A stretch of 64,000 bases of DNA from Meloidogyne chitwoodi (lineage: Eukaryota > Nematoda > Chromadorea > Rhabditida > Meloidogynidae). The stretch is from assembly GCA_015183035.1 (NCBI GenBank), contig JACZZP010000006.1, positions 186,001-250,000 of the forward strand, in the 5' to 3' direction. Shown piece after piece: positions 1 to 13,568 of this stretch. A program made the position numbers and the translations under genes. Positions within the stretch are counted from its first letter, which is position 1, and each line of letters begins with the position of its first letter. Under the pieces are notes generated by a model that was not told the origin of the DNA, did no database searches, and saw only the letters and a program-made list of their open reading frames with translations.

Positions 1-2168
1 CTCTAATATTCTCATAGCTTCGCGTAATTCATCCATGCTACATTTATCAGCTGTAAACATTTTTACTACGCCTATACTTGCTGCGCATTTTGGTATTGAA
101 TAATTATTTTGTTGTTGATTATTATTTCTATTTTTTTCACGTTTTTCCAATTCATCAAATGCCCTGGCAGCAATTACAAAATCTTCCAGACTATTTATTT
201 AAATTTAAAAATAAATTTAAATTTAAAAATTAATTAAATTAAAAAAAAAATTACCGATAACAATCATTAGCAATCAGCCTTAAAAGCAACTGTGAATTTG
301 GAATATGTTTTTCCTTTAAATAAACTGCCCAAGCTTCTTTTCCGTTCCCATTAGCTATTTTTGCACGCGCCAAACAAAGACTAAAAGTAAGCGTTGAAGT
401 TATTTGATGTCCATTTATTTGTGATAAAATTTTTTCTGCTTCAGAAAAATTGTCTAGCATTAAATGTGTTTGTCCGTAGTTGAAATTGAAGATTTCATCA
501 TTTGAGAAAAATGTCTTTAATAAATTTTTTTTTGATTTTTTTAACAAAAATTATACTCTTATTGAATCTAAATAGACCAATACTTCTTCAAATTGTTTTC
601 TTAAAAAATGAGCAGATGCCATACTTTGTCTTCCTATTATTGTATCACATTCTGCTGGTGATTCCCCAACAATTTTGAAGAATTGTGCAGCAGAATTGAG
701 GAGTTCTTGCTTTTTTTTTTAAATTAAATTTATTATAGATTATTTAAAATTAATTTACCGAATTTTCTTCTATTCCTTTAATACAATAAGTAATTGCTTT
801 AAGTAAATATTCATAAGTGCTTTGAGCTTCCATATTTTTCATTAATACAAATGCAGCGTCCGTATCATTCTTTTTTAGATGATAAATTGCTAGGTTTAAA
901 CGAGCTTCCGGTACAATATTGACAAGTGTGGGTAGTAATTGTAAAGCTCCATCTCCATTGCGAAATACAACCTTTTTTAAGATTTATTTTTTAAATTAAA
1001 TTAAAAAATAATTCACCGTATTATGTAAAATTATGTCTTTAGCAAAGTTCAATTCACTAGTTGACATATTTTTTAGAGCTTTCAACTCATTTTCTGCTGC
1101 TTTAGAATTATATAATCTATATTGATTGCATGCTTTTAAATTTACTGCTATTGGGCTATCAGTAAATTTGTCTAAATATATTTGTAGCATTTCCATAGAA
1201 ATATCATAATAATCTAATTTATAATAACAAAGAGCCATATAAACATTTATTGCTAAAAAGTTTTTGTTTTTTGCTAAAACTTTTTTGTAAATGTCTATAG
1301 CTTGTTGGTAGTGTGAGCGAAAATAATGAATAGAAGCTAAACAAAGTTGATCTTCTGTTGAGTCTTTCAGTTGACCATGATGAGAAACAACTGAAAATAC
1401 AAAATAAAATAAAATAGAAATACATTATCAGAACATTCTAAAAACATTAAAATAGAAAATCAGAATATAGAAGTAATATACAACATCAGAAAAAACCAAA
1501 ATATATTAATAACAAAAACACAATAAAAACAAAACAGAATTTTAAAAAACAAATAATTACAAATCAGAATGTAATTAAAACAAAAAATACAAACCAGAAC
1601 ATGCATCTAAACAAACATATTAACATCAAACAATAAAACATAAACATCAGAAAACATACGGCTTTTTTTATCGTTAAGTTTGTGTGCAACTTGAAAGAGT
1701 AATCGTGTTTGTAAGGGGCATTTTGAACCTAAAATTGTGTTTTTTTATTAAACATTGTTTTATCTTACCCTTTTCTGCAACCTTTTTTGCGTTTTCATAT
1801 AATCCTAAAAAGAAGAATGAACATCCCAAATAAAGATAAACTTCATTGGGGCAATGTTTATCACTTAATAATTGTTCATAAATATTTTTTGCATTTTTAA
1901 AATTAGCAGCATGAAAATGACAATATCCTAACCATAATGCATTATTCATTTTTTCTTCATTATTTTTTGGAATTTTTTCAAGTTTTTTCATTTTATGTTC
2001 AAGTAAAGAAATTGCCCCCATATAATCACGTTTTTCTAAAAATTTATCCATTTTTTTAAACATTCCTTCTTTTGTTTCTTCACTATTTTCTTTAATTTTT
2101 TCTTTTTTATTTTTGTTGTTATTATCATCTTCAGATTTTTTATTTCTTCGAAATCGGGAAAGTAACAT
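1..2168 (-). CDS. dyf-13: IFT56 / TTC26 (DYF-13) TPR protein, 3' end beyond window
   Basis: This is a subunit of the intraflagellar transport B complex, needed to build cilia (in nematodes, sensory cilia). Exons join on the minus strand at about 2168-1770, 1732-1660, 1391-1019, 972-758, 709-552, about 500-254 and 197-1. Recognition rests on family-typical stretches: the N-terminal '[14 protein letters not shown]' and '[13 protein letters not shown]', then '[13 protein letters not shown]', '[17 protein letters not shown]', '[10 protein letters not shown]' and '[11 protein letters not shown]', all in TTC26 order. The protein is a run of TPR helices with a Lys/Glu/Asn-rich head. The ATG at 2166-2168 opens the first exon and has no nearer competitor. 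The last coding part lies left of base 1, so the gene is partial only because the window ends. One intron (about 1392-1659) is filled with short 'AAACA/ATCAGAA' words. It is divergent from the VPS13-like gene, with about 240 bp between. Confidence 0.93.
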
Positions 2169-2408
2169 TTTTTGGATTTATTTAAATTATTATTTTTCTT
2201 TTAAATTTGTAAATAAATTAAAGAATAAAAAATTGTTTATATTTCTTGTTTCCATAGAAATGTTTAAAAAATATTTTTTGAAGAGAAATATTAAAAAAAA
2301 CATTTTTAATTTGGGTAAATATTAAAAAAAGTAAAATTACAAAATGGGAATTTTAAAAAATATTTTGATTAAATAAATAATTTAAAATTTTATATTAAAA
2401 TTATTTAG

Positions 2409-5400
2409 ACTTTCAACCACACAACTTTATCTGCCAGCAACAGTTTTTCTACCTTTTCAAATGATTTATCTTCTAAAAAAGCTTCCATTGATTCTTCCTT
2501 ACTTCTTCATCAAATTTTTATTTCCTTAACTGTTCCAGAGGTATTTTTAATTAATAATTTAATTTTTTTAATTAATAAAAATTTATTAAGCTTTTAATTG
2601 AATTAAGAAGTCAAAGAGCTTCTCAGGATTTGATTTTATTAACCTTACCCAAATCAGAAGAATTAAATAATTATTTTTTGCAAAATAATAATAAGACTTC
2701 TACACCAAAAAATAAAGGAAGAATAAAAAGAAAAAGAGCAACAAATTCAGTATTATTTCCTTTAAATTTTGATATTACAGATATTTATGTTAATAATGAT
2801 GATGAATTAAGTTTTTCTGATACAAATGAAAATGAAAACAATTTTAATAATAAAAGTGAAATAAAAGAAGAAAAAAATACAGAAACAAAAACATCAACAA
2901 ATATAAAAACATCACAAACACCAATAAAAACAACATCAACAAATACAGCATCAGAAACATCAAAAAATACAAAAACACCAACAAATAAAACATCACAAAC
3001 ACCAACAAAAACAACAACAACATCTGCTGCTCCTTTTATTCTCGCAAACATTTGCGGTTTATCTTTTAATTATATTAAAAAAGATTTACAACAACAAAAA
3101 ATTAACAAAGTTGATGTTGGATTTAATTCTATTTGTTTATATGATTTGTTTGAGAAACAACAAACAACGAATAATAATAATAATTTTGTTGATGAAACAT
3201 TACTATTACTTAGAATTGGAAAAGAAAAAACTGATAAAAATGAAGTGGGTTAAATTTTATTTAAAATACATTTTAATAAATAAAATACAAAAATACATTT
3301 TAATAAATAAAAATACGTAGCAAAGTTTGTTTTTTAATTTAAATAATTTTAGTCTGATGGACGTTCTCTTTCCTGTCCTGATTTAACTGACGGCTCAAAA
3401 CATGTGTCCTTTATTTCCTCTAACACTTCCCCAAACAAAACAACTGAAATTTTGATATCTCCTGATTCTATAGATATTTTACCTTCAACGTCTAAATTAG
3501 AAAATAATCAGAATAGGCATCAAACAATGCCAACAACAACAATAAAAAACAACAACAATGCACGAAAAATCAAATTAAATAATAAGAAAAAACACTCAAT
3601 TGAAATTCAATTTATTCCACAAACAAATTGTTTTGAAACACAATTAAAAAAGGTATTTTTGTTTTATTAAGTAACTTAAAAATACATTTCAGAATAATTT
3701 GAGATTTTGTTAATTTGTATTTTTAAATATTCTGATTTGTATTTTTATTCTATGACAAGTTTATATTTGTGTTATTTTTTATTTTTAAGGCGAACTGTAT
3801 TATTACCGGTAATTTTGACAACAAAACAGACACTGAACTTTTTATTAATCGACGAACATGGCTACTTTTGATGGACTTTTTTGGTTTTTGTTCAATTGGT
3901 GATATTAACAAAAATGTTTTAAATTCTAATTATATTATGCGAATTGAATTAAATGCTTATAATTTAATTTTATTAATGAATTATCCAAGAAGTGAATTTA
4001 CCCCACATTTGGGAAAGATTTTTGTACAAAAGCCTACTTTTACAGCAGAGGTTGAGGGAAAAATATCATTTTCTATTTAAAAAAAAATATTTTTTAGATA
4101 GATTTAAATATTATAAATGAACCAATTCTTATTTGTATGGAAGCACATAATCTTTCCATTACTGATGCCAATAGTCCATTTTTTCAGCGTTTTTATATTG
4201 GGAAAGATGAGAAATTAAATGCTAAATCTCAACCTATTATTAACATGAAAATTGTCAAGTGAGAAAAAATTTTAAAAATTATTAACAAAATTTTAACTTG
4301 AAGGAATCGACATAAAAACAATGCTGATATTTCATCTTTATCCAATGAATTTGATATTAATTTAATTTTTAACGTAAACGGTGCTTCTGTTAGTTATATA
4401 CACACTCAACGTTATTATACCGCTTTATTAGATTTTTGGCTTCAATTTGCTCAACTTTATGATCGTTTATTTATGGAGAATGAATTATATAAAAAACGAA
4501 TGTCTTGTCAAAAAAATTTATTACAACAACAAGATTCTACTACTAATTTACTTAAACTTCGTTGTAAACTTGATATCAATTTTGCTAACTGTTTTCAGAT
4601 TTATATTCCTATTAGTGAAAATTCGCCACAAGCTTTACTTTTTGAATGTGCTAAAGTAAATATTTCTAATCGTTTTTGTCGAGCTGCGCAATTAATTCAT
4701 TTACTTTCAAAATATTTGGGAGAAAATTTGCTTCGAACGCAGCAATTTAATATATTAAATGAAACTTCTTCCCCTTTATTGGATGATATTACTATTAAAA
4801 TACAAAATTTTTGTGTTTGCTATGGAAACTTTTGTGCATCAAAAAATACGAGAAATACAAATGAAAGATTGCAAAAAAATTATTGTAAGTAATGTTATTT
4901 TATTTTTACAAGTTCTGGTTTGTAATATAATCAGAATAAGTTTATTTTTTACAATCTAAAAACAGAACTTGAAAAAACAAGTTTATTTTTATAAATTCTG
5001 ATTTTAAATTCTGAACAAGTTTATTTTTTTATACATAACATTTTATATATATATAAAAACAATTTAATTGTCTAAGATTCCACTTCTCACTTTCATGCCT
5101 TGCAATTTGCGATTAAAAGTGATAACACTCATCACGATATGGAAATGCAACTTTACAGAAATTTATCGGTGAGAACTTCACATTCCGGTGGGTATTTTAT
5201 AATTTTATAAAAAATATATAATATTATGAAGTGAGCATTTTAAAAGTCAGAATTTTATTTTTTATACATCCTCATCAGTAAGGTAGTTTCGCACCAAAAA
5301 AGAAAACTAAAAAAATTTCAAAAACTATTTTAATAAAAAAAAACCTCATCAAAATCAATAAATCCATCTCCATCGACATCATATTCAATAAATAATTCCT

Positions 5401-8400
5401 TTAAAAATAATATATTTTATAATACAATTAAAATATATGTATGAAAAGTAAAACTAACATCAATTAGCCTGCTATTTTGAATATCACCAAGTTCGCGCTT
5501 AAATATTAATTATTATTTTAATTTAAGTTTATTTTTTATTTGTTTAAAGTTTATTTTTCTGATTCAAGTTTATTTTTAATTATTTTACAACTTATTAATT
5601 ACATTACCAGAACAAAATCGAAATCCTTTTTCGAAATTAAACCAGATTCGTTTCTATCAAAAACATTAAAACATTCTTTTATTACTTCATTCCAAGATTG
5701 TGTTTTTTCACTTGTAGTCTTCATTACTTCACAAAACTTAAAAAAATATTTAAATGTTTTTCTGATTTTTATTTACTTCATCAAAATCTATTTGATGATT
5801 TCCACGTTTATCAGCTTCTCTCATTAACATTTCAACATCAATTTGTTTTGAATCCATTCCTAAATTTGTAATTGCACTCTCTAATTCTTCAAGGCCAATA
5901 GCACCGCTTCTATCTGCGTCGAACATGTTGAAAATCTTTGAGATTTTTTTTTAATTTTATTTAATTAAAATAATTATTTTTTACTTGTCTATATTCTTTT
6001 AATTCCTCTGCTGTATATTTATCTAATTTTGTAATTAATCCTCTCATAGCAGAACTTCCACCCCCATCATCTGATGCTGCTCTTTCAGCAGACGAAGATG
6101 AAGCAAATTTAGCCTGTAAAGAGCGAATACTTTTACGATTTTCTCTTTCATTATTATTATTATCAAGAGATTGAGATTTTTGACTAATTTTATTATTTGG
6201 TTTTTTTAAATTTATTGTTGTTGTTAAATTATTTGAATTAATTGTTGAATATTTTTTATTTAATATGGAACTTCTTATCCAACTTAATCTTGTTGAATTA
6301 TTTGATAAAAAATTATTAAAATTATTATTTTGATATTTTTTTATTAAATTTTTTTCTAAATTATTATTTTCATTTATTTTTGAAATTTCTTGAATTGTTT
6401 CAAAATTTTGGGAATTTATTGTGTTGTTTATATTATTAACGTAAAATGAAGGTTTTGGTAGTAATAAACCACTTTTTTCATCATTATTATTATTAATGTT
6501 ATTAAATAAGGAATTTTTTGAATTTTTTTTGGTTACAGAATTGAACATTTTTATTTTTTTTAAAGGAGCTCAATTTTAATTTAAATAAAAAAAATTTTTC
6601 TTAAGGATATAAAATAAAAAAATATATTTTTTGTGTGTAATAAATACCTTCAATTCCTCGAAAATTGTTTTATAAAAAAGCTTTTTTAAAAAAGATATAT
6701 GGGGGATATTTTCTGTTATAGGTGAATGTTATATTCCGACACTCTTTTCTTTTTTTTTTTAAATAATAATAGAAGACCAATTTTGTTTGTATTATTTTTA
6801 AAAATTTAAGAGGAAATAGGTATAAGGTTTTTGAGCCTTTAAAAAAATATTTTTCAAGAATAGGGATAGAATTTATATTTTTCTCTGTTTTAAGTTTAAC
6901 TATTTTTAAAAAATATTTTTTATGTTTTTCTGATTTTTATTTAAATGTTTTTCTGATTTTTATTTATTTAAATGTTTTTCTGATTTTTATTTATTTAAAT
7001 GTTTTTCTGATTTTTATTTATTTAAATGTTTTTCTGATTTTTATTTATTTAAATGTTTTTCTGATTTTTATTTATTTAAATGTTTTTCTGATTTTTATTT
7101 ATTTAAATGTTTTTCTGATTTTTATTTATTTAAATGTTTTTCTGTTTCTTTAAAATTCATACTTACAACTCTAAAATGTCCTCCAAAAAGTGTAGCACGT
7201 CCACTACTTCCTTGTGGCATAAATGAACTAAAAAAAGGTCCACCACCCCCACCAGTATTTGTTCTATTTCTTGAATTTCCACTTTGTCTTCGACTTGAAT
7301 TTTGCTGATTTTGTTGACTTCTTGAGATTGTTTCAAAATTGCTGGTAACTAGTAGTAATTCATTTGCGTTGTTTATATTTGTTTTAGTTGTTGGCATTTT
7401 TTTAAATTAATTTTATTGAATATTTTTAATTAGAAAGGCACGGATTTATTTTTTTAATAATTATACCCTCAAAGATTAGCTGAAAATAAAAAATATTTTT
7501 TTTATTCTTTCACTTCACTTAGTTTTTAAATATATTATAAAAAATATGATAATTTACCTGTTAAATATTTTGGTTTAAAAACTTGAAAAAAATTTAATTT
7601 AAAATAAATATTATTTTCGGGTACACTTAAATATAATTTTTTTAAGTGATTCCCATGGCAATAAAAATACATATTTTTAAATGCTTTTATTATTTAATTT
7701 TTTTTTGGTAAAAGTATACACGTAAATATTTAAATTGAAAGGCAAAATATAACTGGTTTAAAATTGTCAAAGTAAAAAATTTATTTTTATGCCATTGTCA
7801 AGTGTTTTTATATTTCTTTTTTTTAATGGCTGGCACTTTAAAATAAAAAAAGAAAAGGAATTAGAATTGTATAAATATGAAAAGTGAATATATTTATTTG
7901 TATTTATAGAAAAAATTAATTTTTTTCTATTTTTAAGCGGTGTTTGACTGGAATACTTAAATTATTTATGAGGAAAACTGCAAAAGGAGGGAAAATCTGG
8001 GCGTTTATATTGAATTTATAAATAAATTAATTTTTTTTAATAAAATTCTGATTTTTAAAAATTAAATTCTGATTTTTAAAAATTAAATTCTGATTTTAAA
8101 AATTAAATTCTGATTTTTAAAATAAAAGTTCTGATTTTTAAAAATTAAATTCTGATTTTTAAAAATTAAATTCTGATTTTTAAAAATTAAATTCTGATCA
8201 TAAAAATTTAGTTCCTGACACTTTTGCTATTTTTCGCCTTGAAAATATGACTATAAATTGTACTACCGATTTGTATAAACTATTACACGGTTGTGTTATC
8301 CATAACTTCGGAGAAAATATAATTTTACAACCGCAAACTATTCCGGTTGAATTATTGGAATTACCAGAAAATGATTTAGATCCAATAGAAAAATATGCTA

Positions 8401-11400
8401 CATTTTGTTTTAGAATACAATTAAAGGATGTTTTTGTAAGAAAAAAATTAAAAAATATTTTTTTATTTTATTTTTAGTTAAATTTATTGACACCTATCTC
8501 TCCTTATGAAGCAAATTCTTTTGAAAAATTTGCAACCTTTTCTTTAGGTTCAGCAAAAGTTTTATTTGATTCATTTATTGATTCACATTCTGAAATCGAT
8601 ATAATTTGTAAAAATGCAACTTTGGATGATTCTACAAATTGTAAATATTTAATTAAAATTAATTAAAAAATGTATTTTATTTTTTTAGCGGTAGCTGAAT
8701 CATTTAGAAAATTAATTAAAGCACGCAACGAAAAGTGCTACAATAAACAAGTTGCTACTACTAAAGGCAATAAGTTAGTTACTTGTTTTTTTAATTCTGA
8801 TTTTGTTTAAGTAAAATAAATTGTAAAATAAGTTTTAAAAGCTGTAAAATGAGTTGTAAAATAAGTTTTAAAAAATGTTGTAAAATAAATTGTAAAAAAG
8901 TTGTAAAACAAGTTGTAAAATAAATCGTAAAACAAATTCTGATTTTAAATAATTTTTATTTTATTTAAGTGAAAGCAAAAATTTGCTTTGCGAATTACAT
9001 ATACAAATGGATGAATGTCAAATTGTTTCATTTATATTAATTAAAACTCGTGTTATTCTTCTTTTTGAATGGATTGAAAAACTTAAATTATTTATTTTAC
9101 TTGTTAATTCAAAGTCGTCTAGTGGTTTGAATTTTTTTAAATAATATTTTAATAATTATTATTTTAGAATTGTCTTCAAAAACTGGAATACACTGTAGAA
9201 GTCAATCAACAACAGATCAACTAAAATTACCAAAATATTCAAAAAAACAATTTGCATCACAAAAAGAATTAACTAAATCTTTTTCAACTAAACAAAATAA
9301 AATTACTTCAATGTTTAAAATTACTTTAAAAGATTGTGAATTAATTATATTAGAAGATTCTTCTAAAATTGACAGTTTTGCTTTAATAGCAAATACTAGT
9401 GGTGTAATTTTATACAATTTGTATGACAATAATAATGAAATTTTTGATATACAATGCGAAATACAGGTAAAAAATAATAAAAAAATTCTTTATTTTTTTA
9501 GAATTTTTCTTTATCTTGGTGCTTAATGAATTCTGAAAAAACTAGTTTAACACAAATAACAAATGAATCAAACGCAACAATTAATATTAATATAAAAAAT
9601 AATAAAACTACAAATGAGAAGGGAGAAAAACCAAAAATTACAATAACTGATGGAATTGAAAATTTAATTGTAAAACAACAGCAGTTTATTCAAGTGCATT
9701 TGGGCCCTTTAGTTATAAGGAGTTCATTAAAGGTAGAGTAGAATAAAAAATTACAATTGTAAAAAATAAAACAAAACTTTACTATAGATAAAACTTTTTT
9801 AGAATTGTATTTACGAAAATAAACTCTACTATAAATAAAACTTTTTTTACAATTGTAATTTTGTTTTTAGACTTTAAAAATTAATTATATTTTCCAAGGA
9901 TTTTTTTATTGTCAAATACGTCTTGGATAAAGCCTTAGCTTCATGGGAACGATCACAAAATTTGAAAATATTTTGGTCTGAAAATTATCAATATATTTGT
10001 CAACAAACGAAACGAGATGATATTCCTAAAAATTGGAGTTTAAATTCTGAACAGTTTTGTATTTGGTTATTAAAGGAAAAAACATCAAGTGCTAGTGGTA
10101 TTGCACCGTTCTTGCGTTTTAATATTTTTGGTAATTTAATAAACTTTTAAAACTAAAAATTTTTAAGATTTGAATGCTCAATGGACATCTCGTCGTACAG
10201 AAATGCATTTCGCCATAAGTATTGATAATTATCGTGAACGAGCTCCTGTTGGATGGGAGCCGCTATTGGAACGTTTTCGAATTGCTAGACTTGAATTAGA
10301 AGAACATTCTCAACAAAAATGGAATTTATGGCTTCGACCTGGTATTTTAATATTTTTAATTTATTTATAATTTATTTATAATTTTTATTTTTTCAGCATT
10401 TGATAGTTTAGCAGAATTTAATATTACACAAACATTTATTGAAGAATTGTTAGATTTTATTGAGTTGAATAATGAATTTTTCAACCAAATTACAAATAAA
10501 AAACATTATAATTCATTTGACAAATTAATTGAGGAAATAAAAAGTGAAAAGAATTTTAAAACTCCTAAAACTTCAACAACAAACTTAAAAGATAATAATT
10601 CATTTTCTGAAAGCTATAAAATACAACAACAAAAACATTTGAATACATCCAACTTAAGTTGTGGACCATCAACTTCTTCTGCATATTACACATCAAGGTT
10701 TATTTTTTACAATTTCAGAATTTAATTAATTTATGATTGTAATTCTGAAAAATAAAACTTTTTTTACAATTGTAAAAATATAATAAACTTTAATATTATT
10801 ATTATTTAAAAAATAAAACTTTCTTTTACAATTGTAAAAATATAATAAACTTTAATATTATTATTATTTAAAAAATAAAACTTTCTTTTACAATTGTAAA
10901 AATATAAATATAGGCGTAATATTTAAACTTTGTTTAAAAATCAGAAACTTAAATTTTCAGATCTATTGCTTTTGACTCATTTCGAACACATCCTTCTTCT
11001 GACATTGATCTTGATATTCAATTAAATTTACCTGCCGGTATAGGCATTTCTCTTGTTGGAAATAGTTGTGACAATAATGATAATGAAGAATTGCTTCAAG
11101 AAGAATTAATTTATGCTCGCTTTTATTCTGTTCGTATAGGAATACAAAGACGACAAAACCATACTTATGTATGTAGTTGTTCTTCACAGTCTATACAGGT
11201 AATTTTACTTAATTTTATTATTTTTAATTCTTTTTTTCATTTTTTAGATAGACAATCAAATTCTTGGTGCTGACAGACATAATTTATTTTTCTGTGATCC
11301 TAATGCACTCCGTGATGAGCCTGTTCTCGGTCCTTATCCAGCACTTAATTTTGAAATGAGCTATACTGCAACAGATATTTTGGATTCATATGAAGTATAA

Positions 11401-13568
11401 AAATTAAATTTTTTATTTTTTAAAATTGTTTTAAAGTCTTTTCGTCTAAAACTTTGCAATTCTTGCGTTCTTCTTGACGAACAACTCCTTTGGAGACTTA
11501 TTTATTTTGGTAAAAATATTATGGATTATAATAAAATAAAACAACAAAAACAACCATCAACTTTACAAAATCAACAAATAAATAAAAATTGTTTTTTTGG
11601 TGCTTTTCAACTTGAATTTGGAGATATTTCACTTTCTGGTAAAAATTTAAAAAAAGTTTAATTTACAAGTTTTACAATTGTAAACAACTTTACACAAAAC
11701 ATTTTTTTACAAATGCTTAAATGTTTTTTATACAACTTGTTTTATTATTATTCAATTATTTTTTAAAATTACAATTGTAAAAAGTTTATTTTTTAATTTT
11801 TTAGTTTTGACTGTCGACAAAAATGCTTTACCTTCACGTTTGAGATTACTTAAAGAACGTTATTCTGAAGCACTTTTACTTGTTAATTTTGAAAATGCTT
11901 TATTCACACTTGAACCTTTCTGGGCGCATAGATGTTTAACAACTTTTAGCAATTTATTTGCTAATCTTGTTGATTTTTATATTGGTATGAATTTTTTTAT
12001 TTTTAATATTAATTAATTTTAATAGGTCAACTGAAACGTCAAAAACTAAATATTTTTGTCGCTATGGATGCAATTGGGAATCCTAGTGGTTTTGCTAATG
12101 AATTTAAAGAAGGTTTTGAAGGTCTTCTCTTTGAAGGAGATGTTGCTGGTTTTACTTTTGGTATTGGCTATGGGGCTGCTAATAGTATTTCTAAAGTTGC
12201 TTCTTCAATGGCTCAAGGTGTTGGTTCTTTAACTTTTGATGGTTTGTTTGCTTCTTATATTTTTTAATCAAATTCATTAAAGACCAACATGAACAATTAA
12301 GAAGATGGATGTTGCGTTCAAAACCAGAACAAGAAGCTAATGCTCTTTCTTATTTATACGGTGGACTTAAAGGCTTTGGAGTTGGAATATTTGGAGGTTT
12401 AACAGCAATTGCAAGAAATACAGTTGTTGCAGCAAAGCAAGAAGGAGTTTTACCTGTAAATAATTTTTTTGTTTAATTATTTATCAAAAAAATTGTTTTA
12501 GGGAGTTATTAGGGGAGTTACAACTGGTGCAGTTGATACATTTACAAAACCATTACAAGGAACATTAGATCTTGTTGAAGGAACTGCTTCTGCTATTCGC
12601 GAAGTTGTTGGCGCACCACTTGGTTTGTTTTCAAGTTTATTTGTTTTTTATATTTTTCAAGTTTATTTGTTTATTGTTAAATTGTATTTTTGTAATTTCA
12701 AGTTTATTTTTTGTATTTTTTCAATTTTATTTTTATTGTTTATTTTATTTTTTATTTAAGTGCGACGAGCACATTTTCCCAAAAGACGGTTACGTTTGCC
12801 TCGAGTTTGTTCTTCAATGAGTGGACTTCTTCCAACATATTCTAATGAATTGGCTGAAGCTCAACAAGTAATGAAATATTTTTTATACAAATTAATTTTA
12901 TTAAAAAATTTTTTCAGGATTTATTAAGAATTACAGGGACTTATACATTAAATGACGATAAGTTTGTGTTTGTTTTTATAATTTCTTTAATTTCATTTTT
13001 TAAGTCGTCTTCTTTGTATTATTCCATTCTACGAACGTTTGACACCTGGGGTAATTCGTCATCGTGCATTAATTGTCCCATCTCAATGTTATATTTGTCG
13101 AACTATTATAGAAGGGAATGGGGAAGATTTTAATTTTACTGAAGAAAAAACAAGTGTTACACATAGAATATTATTTGAACATTTAAAAAATGTTCAAATT
13201 GCTTCCTCTAACAATTCATCTAATAAGCATAAACGATCTGCATCTTTTTCAAATTTAAAAGTTTCAGTTTCTAGACCTGTTGGAATTGGTAAAAAATAAT
13301 CTTTTTAAATTCTTTTATTTTTTATTTAATTTTTTTAGAAATTTTCTATAATGATTCTATTCAACAACAAACTTCCTCATTTAATTATAATAATTTACAA
13401 TTTAATAAACAACAAAAATTTCCAGCTTTAACTTTATTATGTACAAACATAGAATATGCACAATATTTTTCTAAACAATTGATGAAAGCTAAAGTGCTTT
13501 ATGAGAAACAAAAATGTGTTAATAATAATAGTGAAGGAAAAAAGAAATTTCCTATTTTTATAATATAA
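2409..13568 (+). CDS. VPS13-family (chorein-like) bridge lipid-transfer protein, N-terminal part not found
   Basis: VPS13 proteins are long rod-shaped lipid channels at membrane contact sites. About 25 exons can be joined, including 2409-2539, 2607-3244, 3352-3651, 3789-4050, 4097-4260, 4304-4885, 5074-5186 and about 8199 onward to 13568 (stop TAA 13566-13568). I estimate roughly 1,700-1,900 residues. The clearest family signal is the C-terminal part: 'AMDAIGNPSGFANEFKEG' (about 12063), 'GFTFGIGYGAANSISKVA', 'GGLKGFGVGIFGGLTAIA', 'GVTTGAVDTFTKPLQGTLDL', then 'LLPTYSNELAEAQ' and a PH-like tail with 'IPFYERLTPGVIRH'. 'VSYIHTQRYYTALLDF' (about 4390) fits the repeating core. The subfamily looks closer to VPS13B or VPS13D than VPS13A, but this is uncertain. 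No N-terminal chorein exons or convincing start codon precede the acceptor at 2407-2408, so the gene is split, truncated or has a missed 5' exon. An antisense EF-hand gene lies in its 3-kb intron. Confidence 0.85.
5262..6548 (-). CDS. Calmodulin-like EF-hand protein with long Asn/Ser-rich N-terminal extension
   Basis: This is a predicted calcium sensor. Exons on the minus strand are about 6548-5993, 5938-5777, about 5735-5607, about 5500-5462, about 5400-5346 and about 5307-5262 (stop 5262-5264). After about 170 residues rich in Asn, Ser and Lys, four EF-hand units follow. EF1 'FDADRSGAIGLEEL' and EF3 'FDRNESGLISKKDF' are usable; EF2 'READKRGNHQIDFDEF' is degenerate at early loop positions; EF4 'YDVDGDGFIDFDEF' is canonical. 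Phases join cleanly: 'EYRQ|IFNMFD', 'DFDE|FCEVM', 'FDE|FSFLVRNYLTDEDV'. The ATG at 6546-6548 has an in-frame TGA shortly upstream. The whole gene sits antisense inside the 3-kb intron (5187-8198) of the VPS13-like gene. An exon-like block at 7171-7397 may be a further 5' exon. The paralogue within the calmodulin-like group cannot be named. Confidence 0.85.
6923..7143. repeat. 27-bp tandem array, about 8 units
   Basis: The unit AAATGTTTTTCTGATTTTTA plus TTTATTT repeats almost without change about eight times. The last unit breaks off at the 3' side of the exon-like block at 7171-7397. It lies in the intron of the VPS13-like gene and upstream of the antisense EF-hand ATG. Confidence 0.9.
7171..7397 (-). 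CDS. Possible 5' exon (Gly/Ser/Asn-rich) upstream of the EF-hand gene
   Basis: An open stretch begins with ATG at 7395-7397 and ends at a good donor (GTT|GTAAGT, about 7171). It encodes about 75 residues with 'RRQSGNSRNR' and a run of five glycines. Composition is biased but unlike surrounding AT-rich spacer, and the donor is strong. It could be an alternative first exon of the antisense EF-hand gene or a separate small gene. I found no matching acceptor in the correct phase before the ATG at 6548, so the link is not shown. A 27-bp tandem array separates the two. Confidence 0.4.
7398..8198. repeat. VPS13 intron with 'ATTCTGATTTTTAAAAATTA' array
   Basis: No gene is visible from 7398 to the exon that begins near 8199. 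The final 160 bases (about 8040-8200) hold eight copies of an 18-21-bp unit built on TTCTGATTTTTAAAAATTAAA, ending directly at the splice acceptor. The rest is AT-rich spacer. Confidence 0.8.
9741..9870. repeat. Palindromic TTTACAATTGTAAA words in VPS13 introns
   Basis: Copies of (T)TTACAATTGTAA(A) occur here and again at about 10740-10900, 11660-11790, 13590-13690, 15180-15250 and 15800-15930. They occur within introns of the VPS13-like gene and continue into the spacer after it. Each word is its own reverse complement. Confidence 0.7.

Noticed and set aside
2785..3051. Antisense open frame rich in Val/Phe
   Set aside because: Mirror of a Thr/Lys-rich repeat region within a supported VPS13-like exon.
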